A stretch of DNA of 64,000 nt, from assembly GCF_003634705.1 (NCBI RefSeq), contig NZ_RBWU01000002.1, positions 310,001 to 374,000 on the forward strand. The letters run 5' to 3'. The notes under the pieces are model-generated. The model had not been told where the DNA came from. It made no database searches and saw only the letters and a list, made by a program, of their open reading frames with translations. Below, piece by piece: positions 15,220 through 23,959 of this stretch. This stretch comes from Actinomadura pelletieri DSM 43383 (GTDB lineage: Bacteria; Actinomycetota; Actinomycetes; Streptosporangiales; Streptosporangiaceae). The position numbers and the translations under genes were made by a program. Each line of letters begins with the position of its first letter. Position 1 is the stretch's first letter.

Positions 15220-16665
15220 CTATGTGATGGCGTATGCGGCCCGATATCCGTTCGCGACGGCCCGCCAGGTGCGTTCCGCGCGGACCCATTCCCGGGCCGC
15301 CCGCCCGATTTTTTGCCTCTTTTCGGAACTGTAAGCCAGGTCTTCCAGGCAATTCGCCCATGCTTCCGGGTTTTCCGGAAGTGTTAACGCCCCAGTAACC
15401 CCCGATTCCACAATTTCGCGAAGTGCCCTGACATCACTGGCTATGACGGGGATTCCCCCGGCCATCGCCTCGATCGGTTTCAGGGGCGTCACCAACTGGC
15501 AGACCCGGTCCGCCCGGCGCGGAACCGCGAAGACATCGAGGACGGCGTGGTAGCGGCGAACGGACCCCATCGGCACCCGGCCGGTGAACACGGCGTGAAC
15601 GCCCCGCTCCGCGGCGCGCCGTTCGAGCGCGCCCCGCTCGGGCCCGTCGCCGACCAGCAGGAGCGTGACGGGCGAGCGCCGGTCGCGGAGCAGCGCCGCC
15701 GCGTCGATCAGCGTGTCGATGCCCTCGTAGCCGTAGAACGACGACGTCAGCCCGACGACCGTGGCCCCCTTCTCGATGCCGAGGCGTTCGCGCAGGTCAC
15801 TGGGGTCGGGCAGCGGTTCGAGGAACGCCTCGTCCACCGCGTTCGGCACCGTGAAGATCTTCTCCTCGGGCACGCCACGGGACGCGATCTCCGCCCGCAT
15901 CGCCGCGCCGAGCGTCACCACCGCGTCCGCCTCGCGCATCCGGCGGGTCTCCAGCTCGCGCGTCAGCCGGTAGAAGTCGTCCGACTCGCTGTGCGCCGGG
16001 TCGCGCGACAGCCACGAGTCCTCCAGGAAGCCGCGCACCTCGTACACGACCGGCAACCCGTGGCGCCGCCCCAGCTCCAGCGCGACGGCCGCGTTCAGAT
16101 GGTTGCTGACCGCGTGCAGGACGGCCGGACGCACCTCGTCCACCAGCGGCCGGGCCAGATCGGCGCTCTTCTCGACCGCCCGCACCGGATCGGCCGGGGG
16201 CAGCCACGGCAGCAGCCGGTGGTAGGGGACGCCGTCCACGTCGACCCGCGCCCGCGCGTCCCCGAACCCCTGGCTGAGCGGATAACCGAGCCGCGTCACC
16301 ACGTGCGTGTCGAACCCCATGTCCCGCTGCGCGAGCGCGAGCCGGTGCGTCCGGACGGTGTATCCCGCGTTCGTGCACGGCAACGCGTTCGTCACGAACT
16401 TCAGCACGCCCGGCCGGACGGGCGCGCCGGACGGGCGTCGAGCACGCTCGCGGGACGGCGGCGCATGGGCCAGCAGACGGCGCAGATCCGCCGTCTCGCG
16501 GCGCACGTCCCGCGGTTTCGGCACGACGAGCCGGGAACGCCTCAGCCGGGCGCCCGCGGGCGTTCGGGCGGCCAGCCGGACCGCCAGCCGAGGCGCCCTT
16601 CCGGGGTCGTCGCGGAGCTGGCGCCAGGCGAGTCCGGCCAGGTAGACGGGCTTCTTTGTGGGCAC
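15220..16665 (-). CDS. Glycosyltransferase family 4
   Basis: About 481 residues. After an Arg-rich N-terminal extension the GT-B fold begins at LKFVTNALPCTNAGYTVRTH. The C-terminal half has VVGLTSSFYGYEGIDTLIDAAALL, LLLVGDGPERGAL and VTPLKPIEAMAGGIPVIASDV, the donor-binding region. GTG 16665 is the likely start, though no clear ribosome-binding site is seen and a later start nearer the fold is possible. The gene is followed without gap by the dehydrogenase and lies back to back with the epimerase gene 42 nt away, so all three probably share regulation in making a ManNAcA-containing glycan. Confidence 0.85.
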   Translation of the reverse strand: MPTKKPVYLAGLAWRQLRDDPGRAPRLAVRLAARTPAGARLRRSRLVVPKPRDVRRETADLRRLLAHAPPSRERARRPSGAPVRPGVLKFVTNALPCTNAGYTVRTHRLALAQRDMGFDTHVVTRLGYPLSQGFGDARARVDVDGVPYHRLLPWLPPADPVRAVEKSADLARPLVDEVRPAVLHAVSNHLNAAVALELGRRHGLPVVYEVRGFLEDSWLSRDPAHSESDDFYRLTRELETRRMREADAVVTLGAAMRAEIASRGVPEEKIFTVPNAVDEAFLEPLPDPSDLRERLGIEKGATVVGLTSSFYGYEGIDTLIDAAALLRDRRSPVTLLLVGDGPERGALERRAAERGVHAVFTGRVPMGSVRRYHAVLDVFAVPRRADRVCQLVTPLKPIEAMAGGIPVIASDVRALREIVESGVTGALTLPENPEAWANCLEDLAYSSEKRQKIGRAAREWVRAERTWRAVANGYRAAYAIT

Positions 16666-16707
16666 GGCGGGCGAGCGTAGGCAACCCCGATGAACAGAAG
16701 GGAAATT

Positions 16708-17790
16708 GTGTTGGGACCCATCGTGCACGTCCTCGGGGCGCGGCCGAACTTCGTCAAGGCCGCGCCGGTGATCGGCGCGCTGCGCGCCGCCGGCGCCGAA
16801 CAGGCCGTGGTCCACACCGGCCAGCACTACGACACCCGGATGTCGGAGATCTTCTTCCACGAGCTCGGTCTGCCCGAACCCGACGTCAACCTCGGCGTCG
16901 GCTCCGGCGGGCACGCCGCGCAGACCGCCGCGCTGATGATCGGGCTTGAGAGGGAGTTCACGAGCCGTTCACCCGCCCTCGTCATCGTGTACGGCGACGT
17001 GAACTCGACGATCGCCGCCGCCCTCGTCGCGGCCAAGCTGCACATCCCCGTCGCCCATGTGGAGGCCGGGCTGCGCAGCTTCGACATGTCCATGCCGGAG
17101 GAGGTCAACCGGCGGCTCACCGACCAGCTCTCCGACCTGTGCCTGGTCACCAGCCCGGAGGCGGTCGGGCATCTGGCGGACGAGGGCGTCGCGGTGTCCC
17201 GGATCCATCTCGTCGGCAACCCGATGATCGACACGCTGCTGGCCAACCTCGACGCGTTCGACACCGACGCCGTCCGCAAGGACCACGACCTGCCGGAACG
17301 GTACGTCCTGGCGACCGTGCACCGGCCCGCGAACGTGGACGACCCGGACACGGCGGCGGCGCTCGTCCGGCACCTGCACGGCGTCGCCGACCTCGCCGAC
17401 CTGGTCATTCCCGTGCATCCGCGCGGCCGGGAGACCCTGCTGGCCGCCGGGCTCGCCGAGCACGACGGCGTGCACGTGCTGGAACCCCTGGGGTACATCG
17501 ACTTCATCGCCGCCGTCCGGGGAGCGGCGGCGGTCGTCACCGACTCCGGTGGCCTTCAGGAGGAGACGACGATCCTCGGGGTGCCGTGCCTGACCGTCCG
17601 GCCGAACACCGAACGGCCCGTCACCATCAGCCACGGCACGAACCGCCTCGTCACGTTCGAGGAACTCGTCCCCGAAGCGCGCAAGGCCCTGGAGTCGGAC
17701 GCGCGGACGGCCGACCGGCGCCCGCCGCTGTGGGACGGCGCCGCGGGCCCCCGCATCGCAGAAGTGATCATGGAGTATCTGGGTGAGTAG
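16708..17790 (+). CDS. wecB: UDP-N-acetylglucosamine 2-epimerase (non-hydrolysing)
   Basis: About 360 residues. Signature stretches: VLGARPNFVKAAPVI, HTGQHYDTRMSEIFF, VYGDVNSTIAAALVA, HVEAGLRSFDMSMPEE and TDSGGLQEETTILGVP. The enzyme interconverts UDP-GlcNAc and UDP-ManNAc in the cytoplasm. GTG 16708 is preferred because AGAAGGGA is 4 nt upstream and the conserved fold starts at once; ATG 16690 in the same frame lacks a ribosome-binding site. It would feed the UDP-ManNAc-type dehydrogenase at 13936-15219. Its end overlaps the next start by 8 nt. Confidence 0.92.
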   Translation: MLGPIVHVLGARPNFVKAAPVIGALRAAGAEQAVVHTGQHYDTRMSEIFFHELGLPEPDVNLGVGSGGHAAQTAALMIGLEREFTSRSPALVIVYGDVNSTIAAALVAAKLHIPVAHVEAGLRSFDMSMPEEVNRRLTDQLSDLCLVTSPEAVGHLADEGVAVSRIHLVGNPMIDTLLANLDAFDTDAVRKDHDLPERYVLATVHRPANVDDPDTAAALVRHLHGVADLADLVIPVHPRGRETLLAAGLAEHDGVHVLEPLGYIDFIAAVRGAAAVVTDSGGLQEETTILGVPCLTVRPNTERPVTISHGTNRLVTFEELVPEARKALESDARTADRRPPLWDGAAGPRIAEVIMEYLGE

Positions 17791-18481
17791 CGACGACACC
17801 GGGAACCGGCGCAACGCCAAGGCGTACCAGCAGCTCGGACGGCTGAAGGCCACCCTGCGCGAACGCGAGGCGCGGGTCGCGGAGCTGGAGAAGCGGATCA
17901 CCGCGCTGGAGAGCTCGACGGCCATGCGGTTCGGCCGGCTCGTCGCGGACGCCGCCCGCGACCCGAAGAGCGGCAGACGGCTGCCGAGGGAGCTGTACCG
18001 GCTGTGGCGCCGGCGGCACGCGCCCGTGCCGGCCTCCGGGACGTCCGGCGGCGGGGTCCGGCCCGAGCGGGTCGACCGTCCCGAGGACCGGCTGCTGGTC
18101 GCCGGCCCCTGCGACACCATGATCGTCGCGGGGGTGTTCGGGCCGGGCACGGCGGACCGGCTCGCCGGGTACGCCAAGGTCGTCCCGCTGTATCCGCATG
18201 ACGCCGCGCCCGTGCTCCGGTCGGCGGACGTGGACGCGGTCGTCGTCGACACCACGGCCGGTGAACCCGGCGGCCCCTGGGCGTATCTGGGCGTTCCCGG
18301 CATGTACGACCGTGAGGCCGCGCTGGACGAGATCCGCCGGATCGCCGCCTCCCGCTCGCTTCCGCTCGTCCTGTACGGCGCCGCGCCTCCCGCCACCCTC
18401 GCCCGCCTGAGCTGGGACGTCACGCTCCAGGACACGGCCGCGCCCGGCAGGCTCGCGGAGATCCTGGAACCGGCCCGTTGA
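17783..18481 (+). CDS. Coiled-coil protein of unknown function
   Basis: 232 residues, not recognised. Residues 15-50 form a heptad-rich, charged coiled coil (LKATLREREARVAELEKRI), followed by a basic segment and, from about residue 95, an alpha/beta-looking domain (LLVAGPCDTMIVAGVFGP, LPLVLYGAAPP). Coiled-coil starts like this are common in actinobacterial proteins sitting between glycosyltransferases and may serve assembly of the complex. Start GTG 17783 overlaps the epimerase stop; the stop overlaps the frame of the next gene. Role in surface-glycan synthesis is inferred only from position. Confidence 0.65.
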   Translation: MSSDDTGNRRNAKAYQQLGRLKATLREREARVAELEKRITALESSTAMRFGRLVADAARDPKSGRRLPRELYRLWRRRHAPVPASGTSGGGVRPERVDRPEDRLLVAGPCDTMIVAGVFGPGTADRLAGYAKVVPLYPHDAAPVLRSADVDAVVVDTTAGEPGGPWAYLGVPGMYDREAALDEIRRIAASRSLPLVLYGAAPPATLARLSWDVTLQDTAAPGRLAEILEPAR

Positions 18482-18495
18482 AAGGAACCACCACC

Positions 18496-20697
18496 GTGCG
18501 ACCACGCGCCCTCGTCTACGGCGACGTCGATCTCAACATGATCGACGGATCGGCGATCTGGGCCCAGGGCATGGTCCAGGCGCTCGCCCGCGCCGACTGC
18601 GAGGTGACCCTGGTCCTCAAGGCCGCCGTCCGGACCGGACGGCTCGTCGATCCGCTGCGCGCCCTGTCCGGCGTCACCGTGCGCGGCCCGCACGCCGAAC
18701 GGCTGCTCGACGGGTCCCGCGCCATGTCACCGAAACAGGCCGCCGCCGTCCTCGCCCGGATCGACGCCGAGGCCCCCCACGACCTGGTGGTCGTCCGGGG
18801 CCGCGACGTCGCCGCCAAACTCGCCGCGGGCCCGCTCGCCGGACGACTCTGGACGTACCTGACCGACGTCCCGCAGTCCGCCGCCGAACTCACCGCCGCC
18901 GACCGGGCCGAGCTGCGCCGGATCGCCGACGCGTCCCGGATGCTGCTCTGCCAGACCGAGGAACTTCGCGGGTTCCTGGAGAGCGCCGTCCCCGCCACGG
19001 CGGGCAAGAGCGTGCCGTTCCCGCCCGTCGTCGTCCTCCCCGACGGTCTGGAGCCCCGCGCGCCGGAGGCGCCCGACGGCCGTGCGCTCCGCCTCGTCTA
19101 CACGGGCAAGTTCGCGCCGCGCTGGAACACCTACGAGATGACGTCCCTGCCGCGCCAGCTCGCCATCCGCGGCGTGGACGCCGAACTCCACATGGTCGGC
19201 GACAAGATCCACGACGATCCGGCCGACCCCGCGTTCGCGACCCGGATGCGGACCGCGCTGGAGTCGGGCGAGGGCGTCATCTGGCACGGCGGCCATGCCC
19301 GCGCCGAGGCGATGCGGCTGACGGCGGCCTGCGACATCGGCCTGTCCTGGCGGCACCCCGACATGGACGCCAGCCTCGAACTGTCCACGAAGGTCCTGGA
19401 ATGCGGCGCGCTGGGCGTCCCGGTCGTCCTGAACCGCACGCCCATGCACGAACGCCTCCTCGGCGCCGACTACCCGCTGTTCGCCGCCACCGAGGCCGAC
19501 GTCCTGGACGCGCTCACCCTCATCGGCAAGAACCCCGACATCCTCCCCCTCGCCGCCGACCGCTGCCGCTCCGCCGCCGCCGACTTCACCCTCGACGCCG
19601 CCGCCGACCGCCTCCGCGCCTACCTGACGCGGGCGTTCCCGGAACCGTCCGAGCGGGTTCTCGCCGTCAGGGGACGGCGCCTCCGCGTGGGCGTCGCGGG
19701 CCATGACCTGAAGTTCTTCACCCGCCTCCTCGACTATCTGCGTTCCCGCTCCGACATGGCGATCCGCGTCGACCACTGGCCCGCGCTGAAGGCCCACGAC
19801 GAGCAACGCAGCCAGGACCTGGTCGACTGGGCGGACGTCGTCATCTGCGAATGGTGCGGCCCGAACGCCCTCTGGTACGCCGAACACAAACGTCCGGGGC
19901 AGCGGCTGGTCGTCCGCCTGCACCGCTTCGAGCTGTACGCGCCCTGGCCGAGGCAACTCGACATCGACGCCGTCGACCGGGTCATCTGCGTCAGCCCGCA
20001 CTACACCGACCTGACCCGCGAGATCACCGGCTGGCCCGCGGGCAAGGTCGTCACCATTCCCAACTGGGTGGACGACGCGCAACTCGACCGTCCCAAGCTG
20101 CCGGGCGCCGAACACCATCTCGGCATGATCGGCATAGCACCGTCCCGCAAACGCCTCGACCTCGGCCTCGACGTCGTCGAGGAACTCCGCCGGGACGACC
20201 CGCGCTTCACCCTCTTCGTCAAGTCCAAGCTCCCCTGGGAGTACTGGTGGATCTGGCAGAAGGACGACGAACGCGCCCACTACGAGCAGGTCTTCCGCCG
20301 CATCCGCCGCTCGAAGCTGCTGTCCGGCGGTGTCGTGTTCGACTCCTACGGCCGTGATGTGGCGTCCTGGCTGCGGCGTATCGGGTTCGTCCTGTCCACC
20401 AGCGACGACGAGAGCTTCCACCTCGCCCCCGCCGAGGGCATGGCGTCCGGCGCCGTCCCCGCCCTGCTCCCGTGGCCGGGCGCCGAGACCATCTACGACG
20501 ACCGCTGGATACACGAAACGCCCCAGGCGATGGCCGCCTCGATCTCGGCGACGGTCTCCGAGAACCGCTGGGAGACCGAGGGAGCCCTGGCCCGCACCCA
20601 GGTCCGCAACGCCTACGCCCTGGACGAGGTCTGCCGCCAGTGGACGGACCTCCTCAGCGGTCACTCACAGACGACCCCGTCCCCATCCCGATCCTGA
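18496..20697 (+). CDS. Tandem GT-B glycosyltransferase
   Basis: About 733 residues, roughly twice a normal GT4. The first half has RALVYGDVDLNMIDGSAIWAQGM, LVYTGKFAPRWNTYEM and ELSTKVLECGALGVPVVLNR. The second half restarts after a linker near residue 395 (RRLRVGVAGHDLKFFTRLLDYL) and has VICVSPHYTDLTREITGWPAGKVVTIPN, GMIGIAPSRKRLDLGLDVVEEL and FHLAPAEGMASGAVPALLPW. It therefore looks like two fused glycosyltransferase modules. GTG 18496 has AAAGGA upstream. The 3' end overlaps the convergent excalibur gene by 37 nt. Substrates unknown. Confidence 0.8.
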   Translation: MRPRALVYGDVDLNMIDGSAIWAQGMVQALARADCEVTLVLKAAVRTGRLVDPLRALSGVTVRGPHAERLLDGSRAMSPKQAAAVLARIDAEAPHDLVVVRGRDVAAKLAAGPLAGRLWTYLTDVPQSAAELTAADRAELRRIADASRMLLCQTEELRGFLESAVPATAGKSVPFPPVVVLPDGLEPRAPEAPDGRALRLVYTGKFAPRWNTYEMTSLPRQLAIRGVDAELHMVGDKIHDDPADPAFATRMRTALESGEGVIWHGGHARAEAMRLTAACDIGLSWRHPDMDASLELSTKVLECGALGVPVVLNRTPMHERLLGADYPLFAATEADVLDALTLIGKNPDILPLAADRCRSAAADFTLDAAADRLRAYLTRAFPEPSERVLAVRGRRLRVGVAGHDLKFFTRLLDYLRSRSDMAIRVDHWPALKAHDEQRSQDLVDWADVVICEWCGPNALWYAEHKRPGQRLVVRLHRFELYAPWPRQLDIDAVDRVICVSPHYTDLTREITGWPAGKVVTIPNWVDDAQLDRPKLPGAEHHLGMIGIAPSRKRLDLGLDVVEELRRDDPRFTLFVKSKLPWEYWWIWQKDDERAHYEQVFRRIRRSKLLSGGVVFDSYGRDVASWLRRIGFVLSTSDDESFHLAPAEGMASGAVPALLPWPGAETIYDDRWIHETPQAMAASISATVSENRWETEGALARTQVRNAYALDEVCRQWTDLLSGHSQTTPSPSRS

Positions 20698-21119
20698 TAC
20701 CACGAATACTCGGTCTGACCGGCCCGATACGGCCCGTATCCCGCGCGCCTGGCCGCCGCACAGGTCGAGAACCGCGGATCCGTCCGCGGCCGGGCCCGCA
20801 CCGTCTTCGTCGGCTTGGGCCTGGGCTTCGGCCGGGTCCGCCGCGGCGCCGGAGTACTGCTCGGCGTCGGGCTAGTGGTCGGCGCCGCCTCCACAGGACG
20901 CACGGTCGCCGTCTCCGTCGTCGTCGCCGTGACGGTCACCGTGCCCGGGGCAGGGCTCGGCGCCGAAGCGCGCTGTGCCGAGTCCGTGCTGGCCATCCCG
21001 GCGCCCACGGCGCACCCGACCAGCAGACACGCGACGGCGATGAGCACGATCCCCGCCGCCGGCACACGATGCGGCAGCCGCCGGGGCAAGGGCGGCTGAG
21101 GAGGTGGCGGTGGATACAT
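20661..21119 (-). CDS. Membrane-anchored excalibur calcium-binding domain protein
   Basis: 152 residues. A Pro-rich cytoplasmic start, one transmembrane helix (about residues 18-40, AAGIVLIAVACLLVGCAVGAG), a Thr/Pro/Ala-rich linker and basic stretch, and a C-terminal excalibur motif in which FSTCAAARRAGYGPY leads to DRDGDGVVCE. The DxDxDGxxCE end is the calcium-binding loop with its paired Cys. Such domains sit on extracellular proteins of Gram-positive bacteria. ATG 21119 is preferred, with GGGAG 8 nt upstream. A location facing the cell wall is inferred. Confidence 0.8.
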   Translation of the reverse strand: MYPPPPPQPPLPRRLPHRVPAAGIVLIAVACLLVGCAVGAGMASTDSAQRASAPSPAPGTVTVTATTTETATVRPVEAAPTTSPTPSSTPAPRRTRPKPRPKPTKTVRARPRTDPRFSTCAAARRAGYGPYRAGQTEYSWYQDRDGDGVVCE

Positions 21120-21204
21120 GAGGGCAGACTCCCGTCGTCGTCGAATTCGACACGGCGGGGGACGTGAGTTGGACGGCCAAGCCCCACCCACCGTTCACCC
21201 AAAG

Positions 21205-21900
21205 TCATCTTCTTGTCACCATCCGGCCACCGTGGTGGACCGTGGGAAAGAGCGTCTGGGTGAACCAGCCCGGGACCGCGCGACGGAGTTCCTCGGGCCC
21301 CCGGACCTGGACGGCCCCGGTGCGCAGGGCGTCCGACCACGGCAGGTCACGCCGCCACACGCGGGTCAGCTGCCGCAGGTCCGCGGTGATGGTCACCGAC
21401 ACGTCGAAGCCGGGATCGGCGTCGCACACGTCCGCCTCACCCGGCGTCACCACCAGCCACCAGCACCGCTCGCGGGCGGGGACGTCCGGGAAGACGAACT
21501 CGATGACCGTCCGCCCGTCCGGCACGGCCTCGTGATCGACCTTGCGTCTCATGTCCCACATCAGCAGCCGGGGATCGAGGTCCTGGTCACCGAGTTCCCC
21601 GATCCACCGGACGCCCCACACGGCGAGCGCCTCGACGACCGGCCGCAGCTCCTCGCCCGCCGGGGTCAGAACGTACCGGGCGTCGTTCCCCTCGGCCCGC
21701 CGCTCCACGACACCCGCCCGGACGAGCTGGTTCAGCCGCTTCGACAGCAGCGTCGGCGACATGCGCGGAACGCCCCGGCGCAGCTCGTTGAACCGCTCGC
21801 TGCCGGAGAGCAGCTCCCGGACGATCAGCAGCGTCCACCGCTCGTCGAGCAGTTCCATCGCCTTGGCGACGGGACAGAACTGGTAATAAGAGGCCCCCAT
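21205..21900 (-). CDS. HxlR family winged-helix transcriptional regulator
   Basis: 231 residues. Residues 8-100 match the HxlR fold: CPVAKAMELLDERWTLLIVRELLSGSERFNELRRGVP, then MSPTLLSKRLNQLVRAGVVERR, and Y-x-LTPAGEEL. The C-terminal half (from about 115) resembles an SCP2-like ligand-binding domain, a combination seen in larger HxlR members. The gene is divergent from a methyltransferase, with a perfect 17-bp palindrome between them that is probably its operator. The Cys at residue 9 is where redox-sensing HxlR proteins keep theirs, so thiol or electrophile sensing is possible. Confidence 0.9.
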   Translation of the reverse strand: MGASYYQFCPVAKAMELLDERWTLLIVRELLSGSERFNELRRGVPRMSPTLLSKRLNQLVRAGVVERRAEGNDARYVLTPAGEELRPVVEALAVWGVRWIGELGDQDLDPRLLMWDMRRKVDHEAVPDGRTVIEFVFPDVPARERCWWLVVTPGEADVCDADPGFDVSVTITADLRQLTRVWRRDLPWSDALRTGAVQVRGPEELRRAVPGWFTQTLFPTVHHGGRMVTRR

Positions 21901-21930
21901 GCCCGCAGGCTAAACCGCCGCCGACCCCCC

Positions 21931-21947
21931 AGTACAGATCCTGTACT
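21931..21947. promoter_or_regulatory. Palindromic operator between HxlR regulator and methyltransferase
   Basis: AGTACAG-ATC-CTGTACT is a perfect 7+3+7 inverted repeat lying 31 nt upstream of the HxlR start and 55 nt upstream of the methyltransferase start. HxlR-type winged-helix dimers bind such spaced palindromes, commonly controlling themselves and the divergent gene. Protein-site pairing is inferred. Confidence 0.7.
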
Positions 21948-22002
21948 AGAGACGCGTCCGACCGCTCCATAGCGTGGCCGACATGACACGAGAGGAGCCG
22001 TC

Positions 22003-22821
22003 ATGACGACGACCGACACCGTCAAAGCGAAACATCGGAAGATGTGGGCGCTGGGCGACTACCCGACCCTGGCCGCCGAGATCATCCCGGATCTCGGTCG
22101 CACCCTGGTCGAGGCGACCGGCGTGAAACCCGGCGACCGGGTCCTGGACATCGCCGCGGGCTCGGGCAACGCCGCGATCGCCGCCGCACTGGCCGGGGCG
22201 AAGGTCGTGGCGAGCGACCTGACACCGGAACTGCTGGACGCCGGCCGTGCGGACGCCGCCCGGCGCGGCGCCGAACTGGAATGGCGGGAGGCCGACGCCG
22301 AGGCGCTGCCGTTCGCCGACGCCGAGTTCGACGCCGCCCTGTCCTGCGTGGGCATCATGTTCGCGCCGCACCACCGGCCCGCCGCGGACGAACTGCTGCG
22401 CGTCTGCCGTCCGGGCGGCGCGATCGGTCTGCTCAACTGGACGCCGGAGGGCTTCATCGGCCAGATGTTCGCCGTGATGCGCCCCTACGCCCCGCCGCCG
22501 CCCCCGGGCGCCCAGCCCCCACCCCTGTGGGGCGACCCCGAACACGTCCGCTCACTCCTCGGCGACGAGGTCACCGACATCACCACCGACCGCCGCACGG
22601 TACGCGTGGACGCCTTCGACGGCCCCGAGGACTTCCGCGACTACTTCAAGACCCGCTACGGCCCCACCATCGCCGTCTACCAGCACATCGCCGACGACCC
22701 CGACAAGGTCGCCGCCCTGGACCAGGCCCTCGCCGACCTGGCCCGCGACCACGACCACGGCACCTCCACCCTGGCCATGAACTGGGAGTACCTCCTGGTG
22801 ACCGCTCGCCGCCGGGGCTGA
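22003..22821 (+). CDS. Class I SAM-dependent methyltransferase
   Basis: 272 residues. Motif I VLDIAAGSGNAAIAAA is near residues 46-61, the acidic motif II follows as VVASDLTPELL, EADAEALPFAD covers motif III and the post-motif LRVCRPGGAIGLLNW is typical of the UbiE/Coq5-like group. The N-terminus (KAKHRKMWALGDYPTLA) matches a subfamily often found beside TetR or HxlR regulators in actinomycetes. The substrate is unknown. It is preceded by GAGAGGAG and shares the divergent promoter region containing the 17-bp palindrome, so induction through the HxlR protein is likely. Confidence 0.88.
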   Translation: MTTTDTVKAKHRKMWALGDYPTLAAEIIPDLGRTLVEATGVKPGDRVLDIAAGSGNAAIAAALAGAKVVASDLTPELLDAGRADAARRGAELEWREADAEALPFADAEFDAALSCVGIMFAPHHRPAADELLRVCRPGGAIGLLNWTPEGFIGQMFAVMRPYAPPPPPGAQPPPLWGDPEHVRSLLGDEVTDITTDRRTVRVDAFDGPEDFRDYFKTRYGPTIAVYQHIADDPDKVAALDQALADLARDHDHGTSTLAMNWEYLLVTARRRG

Positions 22822-22839
22822 CCGGACGGGCCGCGCGGG

Positions 22840-23835
22840 TCAGCCGGTGCTGGTCGTGGCGCCGGTGTGGTCGTACTGGGCGGGCACGCTCGCGCGGTAG
22901 GTGTCGATCTTGGTGTTGAGGGTTTTGAGGGTGCGGGTGTAGTCGCGGGCGGCCAGCCAGAACTTGTAGATGATGATGAGTTCGAAGGCGAGCAGGCCGG
23001 CGGCGCTCACGGCCACTACGGGGATGATGGCGCCGGAGACGACGGTGGCGATGAGGGGGGCGACGATGAAGACGCCCATCTGGAACTCGATGCCGCTGAA
23101 CAGGTGCGGGCGGATGCGGCCGCTCCTCAACACGTTGCGGACCCGGATGTACCAGGGGAAGCGCTGGTAGAAGCCCTGCTGGAGGGCCGCGTTGGCGGGG
23201 TCGTCGCCGAGGACGCGGTCCTCCATGTCGGCGTCGCCGGCCAGGTCCTCGGCGCGGTCGAAGTCGTCGTCGAGGACCTCGCCGTTGGCGCGGCGGGCGG
23301 CGAGTTCGAGGGTGCGGGCCTCCTCGCGGGCGGCGAGGAGGTTGCGCCGCATCTCGGCGCGGACCTTGTAGATCTCCAGCGCGTCCATGTAGCGGAGCAT
23401 GTCGAGGAAGACGACCGCTAGAGCGGTCCAGAGATAGGCCGTGTCGCCGGTCGCGTGGTACTGGCCGCCCATCAGGGCGATCGCGCAGGCGAGGACGCGG
23501 ACGCGGTCGAAGATGTAGTCCAGCCAGGCGCCGAACACCGAGCCCGTGCCCTTCAACCGGGCGATCTTGCCGTCCATGCAGTCGAGGGTGAACGACAGGT
23601 GGTAGAGCAGGGCGCCGGCGAGCAGCCAGGGCCAGGACGCCTGGGTGAAGCAGGCGCCGGCGGCCAGGCCGAGGACGAGCGCGCCGACGGTGAGCTGGTT
23701 CGGGGTGACGCGCGTCCGGTTAGCGGTGATCTTGACCAGTCGGGACGCGAGCGGATCGACCAGGAGTACCGTCCACCAGGCGTCACGCGCCTTGTACGTC
23801 CGTTGCCGAACGTCGTCGAGCGTGAAGTTCGCCAT
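22840..23835 (-). CDS. CDP-alcohol phosphatidyltransferase family membrane protein
   Basis: 331 residues. The family motif is complete as DCMDGKIARLKGTG...FGAWLDYIFDRVR (about residues 93-121). Several membrane helices surround it, and an acidic loop of about 60 residues (ANGEVLDDDFDRAEDLAGDADMED region) precedes the last helices. ATG 23835 has AAAGGG upstream; the longer upstream frame lacks a good start. It is a second CDP-alcohol enzyme, separate from that at 4195-5058, and lies between a methyltransferase and a GT-C-like membrane protein. The acceptor could be a phospholipid or polymer precursor. Confidence 0.85.
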   Translation of the reverse strand: MANFTLDDVRQRTYKARDAWWTVLLVDPLASRLVKITANRTRVTPNQLTVGALVLGLAAGACFTQASWPWLLAGALLYHLSFTLDCMDGKIARLKGTGSVFGAWLDYIFDRVRVLACAIALMGGQYHATGDTAYLWTALAVVFLDMLRYMDALEIYKVRAEMRRNLLAAREEARTLELAARRANGEVLDDDFDRAEDLAGDADMEDRVLGDDPANAALQQGFYQRFPWYIRVRNVLRSGRIRPHLFSGIEFQMGVFIVAPLIATVVSGAIIPVVAVSAAGLLAFELIIIYKFWLAARDYTRTLKTLNTKIDTYRASVPAQYDHTGATTSTG

Positions 23836-23959
23836 GGAGTGCCCTTTCGTCATCGGAAGCCGTCCGATGGTATCGCTGTCCGGTTGCGGCCTGAGGGATT
23901 GTCGTCGAGTCGTGGCGGTGCGCCGGTTGTTCATCATCACGGCGGGTAGCGGTTTGGGG

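Noticed and set aside
13808..15361. Upstream continuation of the 12662 glycosyltransferase frame to nearly 900 codons
   Set aside because: The extension runs through the nucleotide-sugar dehydrogenase in another frame of the same strand and is Arg/Gly-rich; the GT4 fold begins at 13807.
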